The notes: a model not told the origin generated them from the sequence alone. Shown: positions 46,533-55,759, counted from the first letter of the stretch. The stretch: DNA of 64,000 nt from Bacteroidota bacterium (GCA_027622975.1 JAQBVN010000012.1:1-64000); one strand, 5' to 3'. Made by a program: numbers and translations.

Positions 46533-47069
46533 TCAAAAGGGATAGCAAGGGGAAATCATCAAGTACACCACCACACCGGTGAACGTCACATACATCCACA
46601 TGGGCCAAGTGATGCGTGCCCATTTGCGGTGCCTTTCGACTTGTTGTCCCAAACCCAAAAGGTAGGTTGTCAGCACGAGGGGCACGATGACAATGGACAG
46701 AAGAATGTGGCTCAGCAAGACGAAGAAATAGGCATACCGCATCAAGCCTTCTCCACAGTAGGGCGTGCTTTCAGAGGTGATGTGATAGCTCACATAGCTC
46801 AACAGAAAAAGGGCAGACAGGCCGAGCGCAGTGGTGTTAAGTTGTTGGTGTAGGAGGAGGTTCTTGCGTTTGATGGCGCGGTAAGAGCCCACGAGGGAGA
46901 GGAATGCCAGACCATTGATTGTGGCGTTGACAGCAGGCAGGTGGTTGAGCAAGGACCGGAGTTCAGGACTGACTTCGATGCCGGGAAGGAAAAAAAGCAC
47001 GGCCACCACGGCAGGGATGGCCACACCAGCCACCCACACAAAGCGCTTCATGTTCTTGTCAAATTTCAT
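46533..47069 (-). CDS. DUF420 membrane protein (oxidase assembly-associated)
   Basis: 178 residues with five likely membrane helices. The DUF420 pattern is clear: LNHLPAVNATINGLAFLSLVGSY, KRKNLLLHQQLNTTALGLSA, SYHITSESTPY and a C-terminal HRKWARITWPMWMYVTFTGV. Members include YozB/CtaM-like proteins needed for heme-copper oxidase maturation in Bacillus-type organisms. Its place after the SCO gene supports a similar role here. Confidence 0.9.
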   Translation of the reverse strand: MKFDKNMKRFVWVAGVAIPAVVAVLFFLPGIEVSPELRSLLNHLPAVNATINGLAFLSLVGSYRAIKRKNLLLHQQLNTTALGLSALFLLSYVSYHITSESTPYCGEGLMRYAYFFVLLSHILLSIVIVPLVLTTYLLGLGQQVERHRKWARITWPMWMYVTFTGVVVYLMISPCYPF

Positions 47070-47133
47070 GGCAAGGCGGAGAGAGGAATTTCAGTGTGCA
47101 AAGATGCACTCATCGACCACACCTACAGCAACT

Positions 47134-48351
47134 TCAGTCCTCAAAGACCAATTGAGCGGCATCGAGAAGCATCGCATCGACTTCAGCCGTGGACGTTCCA
47201 TCATACAATCCACGGATGCGGTTTTCTCGATCGACCAGGACGAAGGTGTCGCTGTGAAAAAATCCACCTGCCGCCGTGTCGCTTTCCAAGGCAGTGAGGT
47301 AGTAGCCATGTCTGGCTTGGTCGTAAAGGGTTTCCTTGTCGCCCGTCATGAATTTCCACTGGGTTGTGTCAGCTCCCATGCGTTGTGCATACCAGAGAAG
47401 CCTTTCCGGTGTGTCTCGTTCAGGGTCCACACTGTGACTCAAGATCATGATGGAATCTTGAAGGTTTCGGTCACGCATCCAGGCTTGGCTTCGGGCCAAT
47501 TGGCTGCTCATGATCGGACAAATCGACGGGCAGTGGGTGAAGAAGTAATCCACGATTTTCACACGCCCGGCTACAGTTCTGTGGCTCACCTCGACACTGT
47601 CCAGTCCCACAAAGGCAAACGCAGGAACAGTGTGTCCTTCTGGCCCGAGCACCGGCAGATCAGGGCGTCCCGCGACCTCTTCCGCCAATTGTTTGTGGGC
47701 ATAGGCGGCCAAATCCATTTCTTTTTGCAGCAAAGCAATGTCCTCCACCGCATCGCGGATGGCATCTTCAGACGCAGCATGGTACACACCACGCAAAAAC
47801 CCTTCAGCATCGACAAGCCAAAGCGTGGCCACATTGTTGGGTTCACTCAAGTCCCGTTGAATCATGAAGTCCTCTGAGACAATCCGATCGATTTGGTCCT
47901 CAGAGCCTGTCAAAAACTGCCATTTTCCTCGAGGTCCGTTGTATCGGGTGTTGCGATCCACGTATGCCTTCAACACCTCGGGGGTGTCGTGTTTTGGGCT
48001 CAAACTGAAGCACACCAAGACGATGTCTTCCTCATCCCGGTATCGGAAATTAGGCCAGAGCAATTGCCGGGTCACTTGAGCCACGTGGGGGGCGTCGGTG
48101 CCAAAAAATGCAGCCATCCAAACCTTCCCGCGAAGTGCTTGGGAGGAAAAAGCCTCTCCGTCTTGGTTGGTCAGATTGAATTGGCCCACCCTTTGCGCCT
48201 CGAGGGAGCGCCCTTCCACGGCGCCTTCGCGGGTGTAGTAGGGCAGGGTCCTGAAGTTGTGCTCTGAGAGAATGCCAAAAAAAACCAGCCCCGCCAAAGG
48301 CAGGGCCAGCATCATCGCGAGGAGAATCAATCGGTTTTTCCAAGCACCCAT
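47134..48351 (-). CDS. Tandem SCO1/SenC copper chaperone with a degenerate first domain
   Basis: 405 residues, about twice the usual length. After a membrane anchor (LILLAMMLALPLAGLVFFGI) come two SCO-type thioredoxin folds. The second (about 230-405) has the copper site: Cys274-x-x-x-Cys278 in FFTHCPSICPIM and His366 in GFFHSDTFVLVD. The first (about 52-205) aligns with it (SLSPKHDTPEVLKAYV against SVDPERDTPERLLWYA; KWQFLTGSEDQ against QWKFMTGDKET) but has Asp86 and Val90 in place of the cysteines and Asn173 in place of the His. SCO proteins deliver copper to the CuA site of cytochrome oxidase, fitting the subunit III and IV genes upstream. Confidence 0.9.
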   Translation of the reverse strand: MGAWKNRLILLAMMLALPLAGLVFFGILSEHNFRTLPYYTREGAVEGRSLEAQRVGQFNLTNQDGEAFSSQALRGKVWMAAFFGTDAPHVAQVTRQLLWPNFRYRDEEDIVLVCFSLSPKHDTPEVLKAYVDRNTRYNGPRGKWQFLTGSEDQIDRIVSEDFMIQRDLSEPNNVATLWLVDAEGFLRGVYHAASEDAIRDAVEDIALLQKEMDLAAYAHKQLAEEVAGRPDLPVLGPEGHTVPAFAFVGLDSVEVSHRTVAGRVKIVDYFFTHCPSICPIMSSQLARSQAWMRDRNLQDSIMILSHSVDPERDTPERLLWYAQRMGADTTQWKFMTGDKETLYDQARHGYYLTALESDTAAGGFFHSDTFVLVDRENRIRGLYDGTSTAEVDAMLLDAAQLVFED

Positions 48352-48373
48352 GGCGCTTTTGGATCAAAGGCAA

Positions 48374-48751
48374 TCAGTGAAAGGTGGTGAAGGACTCCAA
48401 GTGCCCAAACCCTTCCGTGATTGCAATGAAAATGAGGTATCCAATGAAGAGAATGTAAGGTGCCATGATGGCTTTCTTCATGTTGCTCCGCTCGTCACCG
48501 AGGTGCATGAAGACCAACACGATGTAGGCAGCCTTGACCAATGTCAACACAATGAAAGTCCACTTGATGGCAGTCCATGTGAAGGCCTCTGAGCGTTTGA
48601 AATAGACACCCATGGCCACTTCCACGGCAGTGATCAGGGTCAAGAGCACCGTGACAAACCAAATTTTCTTGCGAATGGCAACACCAGCTTCTTCGCTGTG
48701 ATGCGCAGCCATGGCGTAGCCGTCGTTGACAATGAGATCGTCGCGTTCCAT
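48374..48751 (-). CDS. Cytochrome c oxidase subunit IV-type protein
   Basis: 125 residues from the ATG at 48751, 2 bp after the subunit III stop. Three membrane helices (IWFVTVLLTLITAVEVAMGV, FIVLTLVKAAYIVLVFMHLGDE, MAPYILFIGYLIFIAITEG) match the small prokaryotic subunit IV family (FMHL motif). An accessory part of the heme-copper oxidase in the inner membrane. Confidence 0.9.
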   Translation of the reverse strand: MERDDLIVNDGYAMAAHHSEEAGVAIRKKIWFVTVLLTLITAVEVAMGVYFKRSEAFTWTAIKWTFIVLTLVKAAYIVLVFMHLGDERSNMKKAIMAPYILFIGYLIFIAITEGFGHLESFTTFH

Positions 48752-48753
48752 GA

Positions 48754-49731
48754 TCAAATGAGGTAGAAGAAGGTGAACACAAAGACCCATACCAGGTCCA
48801 CAAAGTGCCAGTACAAACCGGTTTTCTCAACCATTTCGTAGTGGCCGCGGTGCTCAAACACACCGTTCAACGCCATCAAGAAAATGATGATGTTGATCAC
48901 CACGCCTGAGAACACGTGGAAACCATGGAACCCGGTGATGAAGAAGAAGAAGTTCGCATACGTCTGTTGGGCAGCGTACTCACTGTCCTCGAGGTTGGCC
49001 CCAAAGGCGTACACATCACTGCGCGCATTCCACAATTTGACAGCTTCCGCGCCAGAGACTTCTTGCTCGTTTTCAACGTACTTGTTGATTGTCAAACTGT
49101 GCAATTCTGCCGTGTGGGCATGATCTCCAAACTGCGTGATGCTGATGTGATCCCCTTCGGCATGAAGCACTGCGTTGGGATCTCCGTCTGCCAACGCTGC
49201 TGCTGCATCTCCAAAATGGTGGTCCATGAACACCAGTTCACCTTTGGGCAAGGTGAATGCTTCCCCGTTGTCAGCGGTCACTGTCACTTCCTTCGCCAGT
49301 TGAAATCCTCCACCCGAACCGTGAATGAAGTGTGACCATTCCCAAGCCTGGGAGCCGAGGAAGAAAAATCCACCCACAATGGTGGCGCCGAGCCACTTCA
49401 AAACCCCTGCTTTGTCATTGCGGTGACCGGCCTCCACAGCAAGCACCATGGTCACTGAAGACACAATCAAAATGAAGGTCATCAACGCCACGTAAATCAA
49501 AGGATATTGCCCTTCGAGACCCGGAAGAGCTCGGAAGACCTGTTCCCCGATGGGCCAAGCATCTTCGGAGGTGGCCCTTGAAAACCCGTAAGCCGTCAGC
49601 AAGCCCCCAAAGGTGAGCGCATCCGACACGAGGAAGAACCACATCATCATTTTCCCGTACGTCACAGAGAACGGGCTTTGACCTCCGCCCCACAAGACTT
49701 CAGTCGGAATCGTTTCGGTGTTTCCAGCCAT
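48754..49731 (-). CDS. Cytochrome c oxidase subunit III (long form)
   Basis: 325 residues from the ATG at 49731. Subunit III helices are clear (YGKMMMWFFLVSDALTFGGL, YPLIYVALMTFILIVSSVTM, NFFFFITGFHGFHVFSG, YWHFVDLVWVFVFTFFYL). A hydrophilic insert of about 120 residues (roughly 115-235) separates the third and fourth helices; such inserts occur in Bacteroidota subunit III proteins. A near-consensus TATTTTCG lies at 49756-49749, 17 nt before the ATG. The catalytic subunits I and II are not in the window. Confidence 0.93.
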   Translation of the reverse strand: MAGNTETIPTEVLWGGGQSPFSVTYGKMMMWFFLVSDALTFGGLLTAYGFSRATSEDAWPIGEQVFRALPGLEGQYPLIYVALMTFILIVSSVTMVLAVEAGHRNDKAGVLKWLGATIVGGFFFLGSQAWEWSHFIHGSGGGFQLAKEVTVTADNGEAFTLPKGELVFMDHHFGDAAAALADGDPNAVLHAEGDHISITQFGDHAHTAELHSLTINKYVENEQEVSGAEAVKLWNARSDVYAFGANLEDSEYAAQQTYANFFFFITGFHGFHVFSGVVINIIIFLMALNGVFEHRGHYEMVEKTGLYWHFVDLVWVFVFTFFYLI

Positions 49732-49883
49732 GGTCTGAAATTGTGACGCGAAAATAGGGCAATCCGTCTTGGGCAACCATGTAGAATGTGTCCAAATGCG
49801 GTCAAGTATTCACAGGCGATGTTGAATGGCGCATTTGCGGGCGGGTTTGGCCCCCAGATGGGAGGGTTCTTTCGCGCTGATGA

Positions 49884-50657
49884 TCAGTGCATCAGGAACA
49901 AAAAGGCGAAGAGATACAGCCAAAGGATCCCGAGGAAATGCCAGTAAATGCTCATGGCCTTCATCCGAACATTGTCACCGGCATGAATGGTTCCGTTCCA
50001 CACGCGGATGGCATTCACCACGAGGTACACAAGCCCAAACACAAGGTGCAGAATGTGCACGCCCACGAGGGCCCAAATGTACCCGCCGCCGCTGTTGGAG
50101 GATTGAAGGACTTTCACTGTGATGGGTTGAACCATCAGGGCATCGTCACTTGCGTACAATTCGCTTCGGGCGGCGTCGTGGAGCAGGGGCTTGCCGTCAT
50201 AACGGATGTCGTAGTCCTGTCCATAGATGGCCTCGCTCTCGTAAATCGCCTGCAGGTTGTTCCAACGAAAGGCCCTTCCGTGTTCCGTGTCCGTCGTGTC
50301 CCACCCCATGCCGATGTCTGACAAGGATCGCCAACCCTCGGCCTGGGTGAGGGTGAAGCCAATTCCCAAGGCCAAGGTGAGGCCTAGGGAGAGGAGAGAC
50401 TGGGAGGTTTGGCCTGCGCGCACACTTCGCGTGGCCCACCACAATGTGGCGCTGCTCAACGCAATCATCCCGTTGCTGAGCCAAAACATGCTCGGTGCCT
50501 CGACGTGCACCCAAAACTGTCCCATGTTGCTCACGATGTAGGCTGATGTGAATCCGGCAAACAACATCGTCACCGCAAAGACGATGAAGTACATCAACAT
50601 GGTTTTGGTGCGGTCGCGAACCTCGGGGTCAAGGCCTTCAAAGACTTGTTCACTCAT
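49884..50657 (-). CDS. Second cytochrome c oxidase subunit III-type protein
   Basis: 257 residues from the ATG at 50657, overlapping the ctaB stop (ATGA). Helices include MLMYFIVFAVTMLFAGFTSAYIV, GFTLTQAEGWRSL, GGYIWALVGVHILHLVFGLVYLV and IYWHFLGILWLYLFAFLFL, which match subunit III. A shorter insert (NLQAIYESEAIYGQDYDIRY) occupies the same place as in the neighbouring long form, so the two are probably paralogous partners of one oxidase, as usual in this cluster. A 152-bp gap follows it. Confidence 0.9.
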   Translation of the reverse strand: MSEQVFEGLDPEVRDRTKTMLMYFIVFAVTMLFAGFTSAYIVSNMGQFWVHVEAPSMFWLSNGMIALSSATLWWATRSVRAGQTSQSLLSLGLTLALGIGFTLTQAEGWRSLSDIGMGWDTTDTEHGRAFRWNNLQAIYESEAIYGQDYDIRYDGKPLLHDAARSELYASDDALMVQPITVKVLQSSNSGGGYIWALVGVHILHLVFGLVYLVVNAIRVWNGTIHAGDNVRMKAMSIYWHFLGILWLYLFAFLFLMH

Positions 50658-51511
50658 GGGAGGGGCATTTTGTCCAGAACATAGACGATTTGAACGAGGG
50701 GCAGGTAGACAAAGCTGGCAAACATGAGGTGTCTGGCTGCGTCCAGGGTTTGGCGCTGAAGCAATCGCCAAGCAAACCATGAAAAACCACAACCAGCGGC
50801 TATACCCATTGCGAAGGCAACATCTCCGACCATCGGCTGGTTCAATGCCCAAGGCAACATGCTTGCTGGAATGCAAAACAAGGTGTACAAAAGGATGAGT
50901 TGGGCGGATCGGGCGCTCCTCCCGGCAGAGAATGGCAGCAATTCGTACCCGGCCTTCAAATAGTCGTCATGTGCCAACCATGCGATGGCCCAAAAATGAG
51001 GGAATTGCCACATGAATTGCACGGCGAAGAGGGTGCCGGGCTCAATCCCAAAATCACCCGTGGCAGCCACATATCCAATCATCGGAGGGAGGGCGCCAGG
51101 AAAGGCTCCGACAAACACGGCCAAGCTGGTTTTGGCCTTCAAAGGCGTGTACACAAACGCGTAGCTTACCAAGGCCGCCACTCCCAGCCACCCGCTCAAG
51201 GGGTTCAGGCTGAACAAACACCCCAAGCCTACCACGGTTGCCGCAAGGCTCCAAGACAGGGCTTGTCTCACCGTCATTCGGCCCGCAGGCAGCGGACGGT
51301 CTGAGGTGCGCTTCATCAGGGCATCGACATCGCGCTCGAGGATTTGGTTGAATCCGTTGGATGCGCCGGTCAGCGCATATCCGCCAAACAGCAGCATCAA
51401 AAACGTGCGAAGGTCCATGACGTCAGTGGCCATGAACCAGCCAAGCACAGCCGACATGACAACAAAAAATCCGAGGCGGACTTTGAACAGTTTGGCCAGG
51501 TCTCGATGCAT
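50654..51511 (-). CDS. ctaB: Protoheme IX farnesyltransferase (heme O synthase)
   Basis: 285 residues from the ATG at 51511; the frame extends to an ATG at 51637, but the promoter element at 51518-51525 sits between, which favours the shorter form. It farnesylates heme B to heme O for heme-copper oxidases. The two prenyl-diphosphate motifs are present: NGFNQILERDVDALMKRTSDRP and LAHDDYLKAG. Multiple membrane helices. First gene of the oxidase accessory unit. Confidence 0.95.
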   Translation of the reverse strand: MHRDLAKLFKVRLGFFVVMSAVLGWFMATDVMDLRTFLMLLFGGYALTGASNGFNQILERDVDALMKRTSDRPLPAGRMTVRQALSWSLAATVVGLGCLFSLNPLSGWLGVAALVSYAFVYTPLKAKTSLAVFVGAFPGALPPMIGYVAATGDFGIEPGTLFAVQFMWQFPHFWAIAWLAHDDYLKAGYELLPFSAGRSARSAQLILLYTLFCIPASMLPWALNQPMVGDVAFAMGIAAGCGFSWFAWRLLQRQTLDAARHLMFASFVYLPLVQIVYVLDKMPLP

Positions 51512-51517
51512 GGGGGG

Positions 51518-51525
51518 CAAAGCTA
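51518..51525 (-). promoter_or_regulatory. -7 element TAGCTTTG for ctaB
   Basis: Exact TAnnTTTG match on the minus strand, 6 nt before the ATG at 51511. It would drive the oxidase accessory unit. Confidence 0.6.
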
Positions 51526-51620
51526 CACCAACGGCGCGCGCCTGCGTGTGCCAAGGGTCACCAATTGATCGGTGAGGAACGGGCTTGTGGGACAGGAGCC
51601 CTTGGGGAGTTGTGTTCCCG

Positions 51621-53207
51621 TTACCAGTCGCGTTCATCCATCACGCGGGACTGACGAAGCCCCGCTTCAACACGTCCTGTCGTCCACGGATCCTGCCAAG
51701 CAGGAACCCCATCTTCTCGGGACTCCAGCCTTGTCCATGCCCGAACGAACACTTCCACCCCACCCACGCCATAGCGCGAACCGACGGGGTGGGAGAGATC
51801 GAGTTCTAGACGGGTGAGGTCCGAACGGGCACCCTGAAGGAGGGTTTGGTCTCCATCTGACTCACGCTCACTGAAGGAAGTCCAAGGCATTTCACCCGCA
51901 GCAAAACCGAGCAGAAATTCATCTCCGCCGGTTGACAAACCCTGCCATCGACGCAACACACCCACACGAAGTGTCATGTCTCGCGGGAGGGCCATGGACA
52001 AGCGCATTCGACATTCCACAAAATTGGCACCCGCGGGATGACCCAAGGGTTGGTGATTGTGGCTGAAGCTCAGGGGTTGGGTTTGATGGGTGTAGGTCCA
52101 TGGGCGCACTGCCGACCCTTCGACAAGCCACCCAAATTTTCCGGATCGAGTGACGAGATGTGTCCCCATGAGTAGGCCCCATTTGTTCCCCCACCAATGA
52201 GGCTCGTTTCGAAGCTTGGACCATAAAAATTCATCCAGCAATCCTTGCGCGTACGCCGTCATTTGGTGTTGACGACGGGTCGGGCCGCGCCACGTAAGTT
52301 GGGCACCCACCAGGGCGTTGTCGGCAGACCCTTGACCATATTCCATGGGTCTAAACGCCACGAATGGAACCAGGTAGTGGGGCTCGATGCGTCGTTCCAC
52401 CGCCACATCATGGCCGCGCCATTTCACGGCACCAAAGACGGTTCCACTGAACCCGCCGCCCAAGACCACTTCGGCTTGATGCGCAGCCATCCAGCCTACT
52501 TCAGCTGAATCCAAGCCGGGTATGGAATGGCGAGTTCGCATCAACACGTGGGCGTATTGGACCACCCCTGCGTCTACCCAAAGCCTCGCGCTTGGGGCGG
52601 GTGCCATGTGTCTGTCCAAAAAGAGGGACCGAGCCCCTGGGCCCCAGTGATGTCCTTCCTGCCCGAAACGGAATTCCACCGACGGGGACAACGCCCATGA
52701 CATGTGTGCCTCGAGCCGATCGATTTGGCCCACACGCTCGTTGATCATGACGGCGCGTCCCAACCCGTCCATGGTTCTATGATTGCTCGCTTCATGGACA
52801 AGCGGAAATCCCAAAGGCATGCGCCATCTCGTCGCAGTGATGGAATATCCCAACCTTTCGAGACCCGTGCCGGAGGTGGAGAGTCCGTAGGCTGTGGCCT
52901 GTCCGTTGAAATCACCCACAATTTGACGAGCATCTCCCGCAACGGCCAATCCTTGAAACCATTCGTTGGTCGGCCTCAAACCTCCCGGTTTCAACCAATC
53001 CGCCATGGGTTGAACCGACGGCATCAACACGCCTGCGCTGTCACAAGCCATCCGCGTCTTCCAAGACGCCTTGTCAAGGGGTAGGTGCCAAGACAGGGTC
53101 GTAGGACTTTGAGCCCAACAGGTCCAAGTCAACCCGAGAAGCGTCCCCAACCATCCCCAATTGGCAAGCGTCAACTGCTTTCGAAATCCGAGGAATCTTC
53201 CCAGCAC
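51621..53207 (-). CDS. Wzi-family capsule-assembly-type outer-membrane protein
   Basis: 528 residues from a GTG at 53207, 1 bp after the wecA-type stop. That start gives a good signal peptide (FRKQLTLANWGWLGTLLGLT, then CWAQ). The Wzi hallmark lies mid-protein: FRFGQEGHHWGPGARSLFLD followed by RHMAPAPSARLWVD. The rest is beta-barrel sequence. Wzi proteins anchor capsular or exopolysaccharide at the outer membrane. Coupling to the WecA-type transferase supports a polysaccharide role. An ATG at 53285 would overlap the upstream gene by 77 bp and is less likely. Confidence 0.75.
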   Translation of the reverse strand: MLGRFLGFRKQLTLANWGWLGTLLGLTWTCWAQSPTTLSWHLPLDKASWKTRMACDSAGVLMPSVQPMADWLKPGGLRPTNEWFQGLAVAGDARQIVGDFNGQATAYGLSTSGTGLERLGYSITATRWRMPLGFPLVHEASNHRTMDGLGRAVMINERVGQIDRLEAHMSWALSPSVEFRFGQEGHHWGPGARSLFLDRHMAPAPSARLWVDAGVVQYAHVLMRTRHSIPGLDSAEVGWMAAHQAEVVLGGGFSGTVFGAVKWRGHDVAVERRIEPHYLVPFVAFRPMEYGQGSADNALVGAQLTWRGPTRRQHQMTAYAQGLLDEFLWSKLRNEPHWWGNKWGLLMGTHLVTRSGKFGWLVEGSAVRPWTYTHQTQPLSFSHNHQPLGHPAGANFVECRMRLSMALPRDMTLRVGVLRRWQGLSTGGDEFLLGFAAGEMPWTSFSERESDGDQTLLQGARSDLTRLELDLSHPVGSRYGVGGVEVFVRAWTRLESREDGVPAWQDPWTTGRVEAGLRQSRVMDERDW

Positions 53208-53208
53208 T

Positions 53209-54342
53209 TCACACCACGCTTGGGGAGTGGCGTCGGATGGTTTTACCCTTGACGGCAGGGGGGGGAGGGGATTGGGGCTCAACATTCTTCTTGACCCCGA
53301 AATGTAGCAAGAGATGGGGGATCGAACCCAGGCCGAAGGCCAAGAGCAACATGGCCAGAAAATGAATGGTGGGATGTCCTTCCAACCACGTGATGGGTTG
53401 AAATGCAAGGCCGATGAAAACCAAGGTGTAAACCCACACCGCGGCTGAAGTCATTCGGTGCCCCCATCCCAATTCAATCATCAAGTGATGGATGTGCAAT
53501 CTGTCTGGAGAAAAGGGAGAACGACCTTGAAGCACTCGGATTGTGAACACGCGAAGGGTGTCAACAAGCGGGTATGCCATCATGCTCATGGCTGCGATGG
53601 GGGCAGGGATGTGCGCCATTGTGGCAGGCGGATCAGATTCCATGATTCCAACAGCAAACACGTAGGCAAGCAGCCCGAGCATCAGTGCACCGGAATCTCC
53701 TAGGAAGATCTTGGCAGGATGAAAATTGTAGACCAAAAAGCCCAAGAGGGCACCAAGAACAGACAGGGCCACCAAAGCGCTCGATGAATCTCCGCACCCC
53801 CAAAACCACGAGGACACTCCCCCCATGAAGATGACCCCAAATCCCCCCGCCAATCCGTCCACCCCGTCGATCAAGTTGATGGCATTCACAATGACGACGT
53901 ACACGAAGAGTGAAAAGGCCCAACTCACCGTTTGTGGCAAAGCTTCGAGCCCAAAAAGTCCCCCAAACCCCTTGATTCTCCAATCCAAAGCCACCACCAA
54001 AAACAAACCCACAGCCAAGTGAACGAGCAACTTACGATAAGGACTCATTCCCAGGATGTCATCCTTCAGACCCATGAAAAAGACGGGAATCAGTGCTCCG
54101 AGGACCCCAATCCAACGCATGTCCGCGGGTTCTTCGGCCACCGAAAAGCTCAAGAGTGAACTTGTGAAAATTCCAGCGAACACAATCACGCCTCCCACCG
54201 TTGGCACGGCCCTGTGATGGAGCTTCCTCGCTTCGGTGGGCTCGTCGAGCAAATGCTTGCGTTTGGCCACCATGATGAGCGTCGGCATGCCGAAAAGCAC
54301 GAAGGCGAAAGCCATTATGCCAGGTAACATCAGTGAAATCAT
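53209..54342 (-). CDS. WecA/TagO-type undecaprenyl-phosphate glycosyl-1-phosphate transferase
   Basis: 377 residues, about 11 membrane helices. It moves a sugar-1-phosphate from a UDP-sugar to undecaprenyl phosphate, starting glycan assembly on the inner membrane. LLDEPTEARKLHHRAVPTVGG, GLKDDILGMSP (catalytic Asp pair), NAINLIDGVDGLAGG, AKIFLGDSGALMLG and the DRLHIHHLM motif mark the WecA rather than MraY branch. A promoter-like TATCTTAG lies 7 nt before the ATG. It is coupled to the Wzi-type gene. Confidence 0.94.
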   Translation of the reverse strand: MISLMLPGIMAFAFVLFGMPTLIMVAKRKHLLDEPTEARKLHHRAVPTVGGVIVFAGIFTSSLLSFSVAEEPADMRWIGVLGALIPVFFMGLKDDILGMSPYRKLLVHLAVGLFLVVALDWRIKGFGGLFGLEALPQTVSWAFSLFVYVVIVNAINLIDGVDGLAGGFGVIFMGGVSSWFWGCGDSSSALVALSVLGALLGFLVYNFHPAKIFLGDSGALMLGLLAYVFAVGIMESDPPATMAHIPAPIAAMSMMAYPLVDTLRVFTIRVLQGRSPFSPDRLHIHHLMIELGWGHRMTSAAVWVYTLVFIGLAFQPITWLEGHPTIHFLAMLLLAFGLGSIPHLLLHFGVKKNVEPQSPPPPAVKGKTIRRHSPSVV

Positions 54343-54349
54343 GGTGGCG

Positions 54350-54357
54350 CTAAGATA
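54350..54357 (-). promoter_or_regulatory. Near-consensus -7 element TATCTTAG for the wecA-type gene
   Basis: One mismatch to TAnnTTTG on the minus strand, ending 7 nt before the ATG at 54342. Confidence 0.4.
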
Positions 54358-54394
54358 CTCCTTTTGTTCTTTCCCAATTTAAACATAATTATCC

Positions 54395-55759
54395 TCACTT
54401 CCTCCATGTGTGGGTGACACCGGCTCTCAATCGTGTGCCTTGAAGTGGCGCAATCGGATGTGTTTCCCATGTCCAGGATTCCAAGGCCAGGACGAGGCTC
54501 AGAGGCCAGGTATCTAACAATTCTCGCCCTGCGCTGGCCTCGACCAGGGCATTTTGCCCGGCGAATTGAGCCACGACTTGAGCATGCCATGGACCACGCG
54601 TCCATGTGCTCGACATGCCAATCCAAGTGATTGAATGTTGGGACGCATCCCACCACATGGGCACCAGCGGTGTTCCCAATGGCACACCCATGTTCTGAAT
54701 GGAAGAAGGCCCAACATCAAGAACATGCGTCATCCATCCATTCAACACCCATTCGTGGAGGGATCTCCACGTCCACGACACTGTCCATGCATAGGTTGGT
54801 TGCCATTCTCCGCGAATCTGATGCTTGCCGAGAGACCGCATGACATAGGCGCTGACCATGGGTTGCCACCCTTCCAAGCTGTCGGAGAGGTCTTCTCGGG
54901 ACCAAGGCTTGAGTCGACTTCCGCCGGCCAAACACCCGGCAGACCATCCCGATGGCCATGAGCCCTTGAGACTGAGCCAACCCGCGTCCGAGCGCCGGAA
55001 CAAACTTTCGGTCGTTCCACCAATCGGGCCTCGTTCAGAGCCTACCCAACGCGCGGCCGTGCCTGAAAGGGTCACGTGTTGTCTTTGATATTGGATGCCC
55101 GCATGGGGAAAGGAAGGACCGTCAGGGTCCAACAGCAAACGATGGGGACCTTCACCCCAGGAGGCTGCGTTGTATGACAGGCGAAACGTAAGCGTATCGC
55201 CACGGGAGATGGGGCGGATATGCTCGGTTGTCACCCTGGCACGGGCCACGTCCATGCGGCCCTGGGATGTCACCTTGGCCTGGCCCCAACCCGGCAAGGA
55301 GGTCCAGTACCCCGCATTGGACCAATCTCCCATCCAAAAGAGTTGATGGATGTCCGGAATGGCCTGCATTTCTTCCAAAGAGCCTTGAATGGTCCAACGG
55401 CCATCAAGCGTTCCGGAGAAGGCAGCGCCTCGGAGGTTGTCCCAAGGAGCGGCGAGCGCACTTTCCGAGGCGAACGAGGGTGTTCCGGTCACCGATCGCA
55501 CCGTAAACCAAGGGTGCAAATGCAGGGAAAGTTGCGGAGTGTTCCAGAACAAACCATCCTTGGACCACCGAACCTCACCAGGTTGAGGCCCCCACATCTC
55601 CACAGGAAGATCCTGAGAAACAGGGTCGGGTGAATTGCTCACAGGCGAATTGTCAGGGGACTGTCCCCAAGCACTGAATTCTGGGAGGATGGTCAAGGCC
55701 ATGGGTGCCACCAGAGACAGGAATGGAGTCTTGAAGGCATGGACCAGTCGCAATCGCAT
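54395..55759 (-). CDS. Divergent Wzi-like outer-membrane protein
   Basis: 454 residues from the ATG at 55759, which opens a signal peptide (MRLRLVHAFKTPFLSLVAPM, cleaved near SAWGQ). The frame is open further upstream to 56107, but that part looks noncoding. Tryptophan-rich beta-strand sequence runs throughout, and a weak Wzi-like block (AASWGEGPHRLLLDPDGPS) matches the HHWGPGARSLFLD block of the protein at 51621-53207. It is probably a distant paralogue. Between fcl and the wecA-type gene on the same strand, so surface polysaccharide export is the likely context. Confidence 0.55.
   Translation of the reverse strand: MRLRLVHAFKTPFLSLVAPMALTILPEFSAWGQSPDNSPVSNSPDPVSQDLPVEMWGPQPGEVRWSKDGLFWNTPQLSLHLHPWFTVRSVTGTPSFASESALAAPWDNLRGAAFSGTLDGRWTIQGSLEEMQAIPDIHQLFWMGDWSNAGYWTSLPGWGQAKVTSQGRMDVARARVTTEHIRPISRGDTLTFRLSYNAASWGEGPHRLLLDPDGPSFPHAGIQYQRQHVTLSGTAARWVGSERGPIGGTTESLFRRSDAGWLSLKGSWPSGWSAGCLAGGSRLKPWSREDLSDSLEGWQPMVSAYVMRSLGKHQIRGEWQPTYAWTVSWTWRSLHEWVLNGWMTHVLDVGPSSIQNMGVPLGTPLVPMWWDASQHSITWIGMSSTWTRGPWHAQVVAQFAGQNALVEASAGRELLDTWPLSLVLALESWTWETHPIAPLQGTRLRAGVTHTWRK

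Noticed and set aside
51512-51637. ATG at 51637 as the ctaB start
   Set aside because: The perfect TAGCTTTG element at 51518-51525 lies downstream of it, and the added N-terminus has no family resemblance.
53321-53345. A tRNA-like GATCGAACCC string
   Set aside because: No acceptor stem or cloverleaf around it; it lies inside the wecA-type gene.
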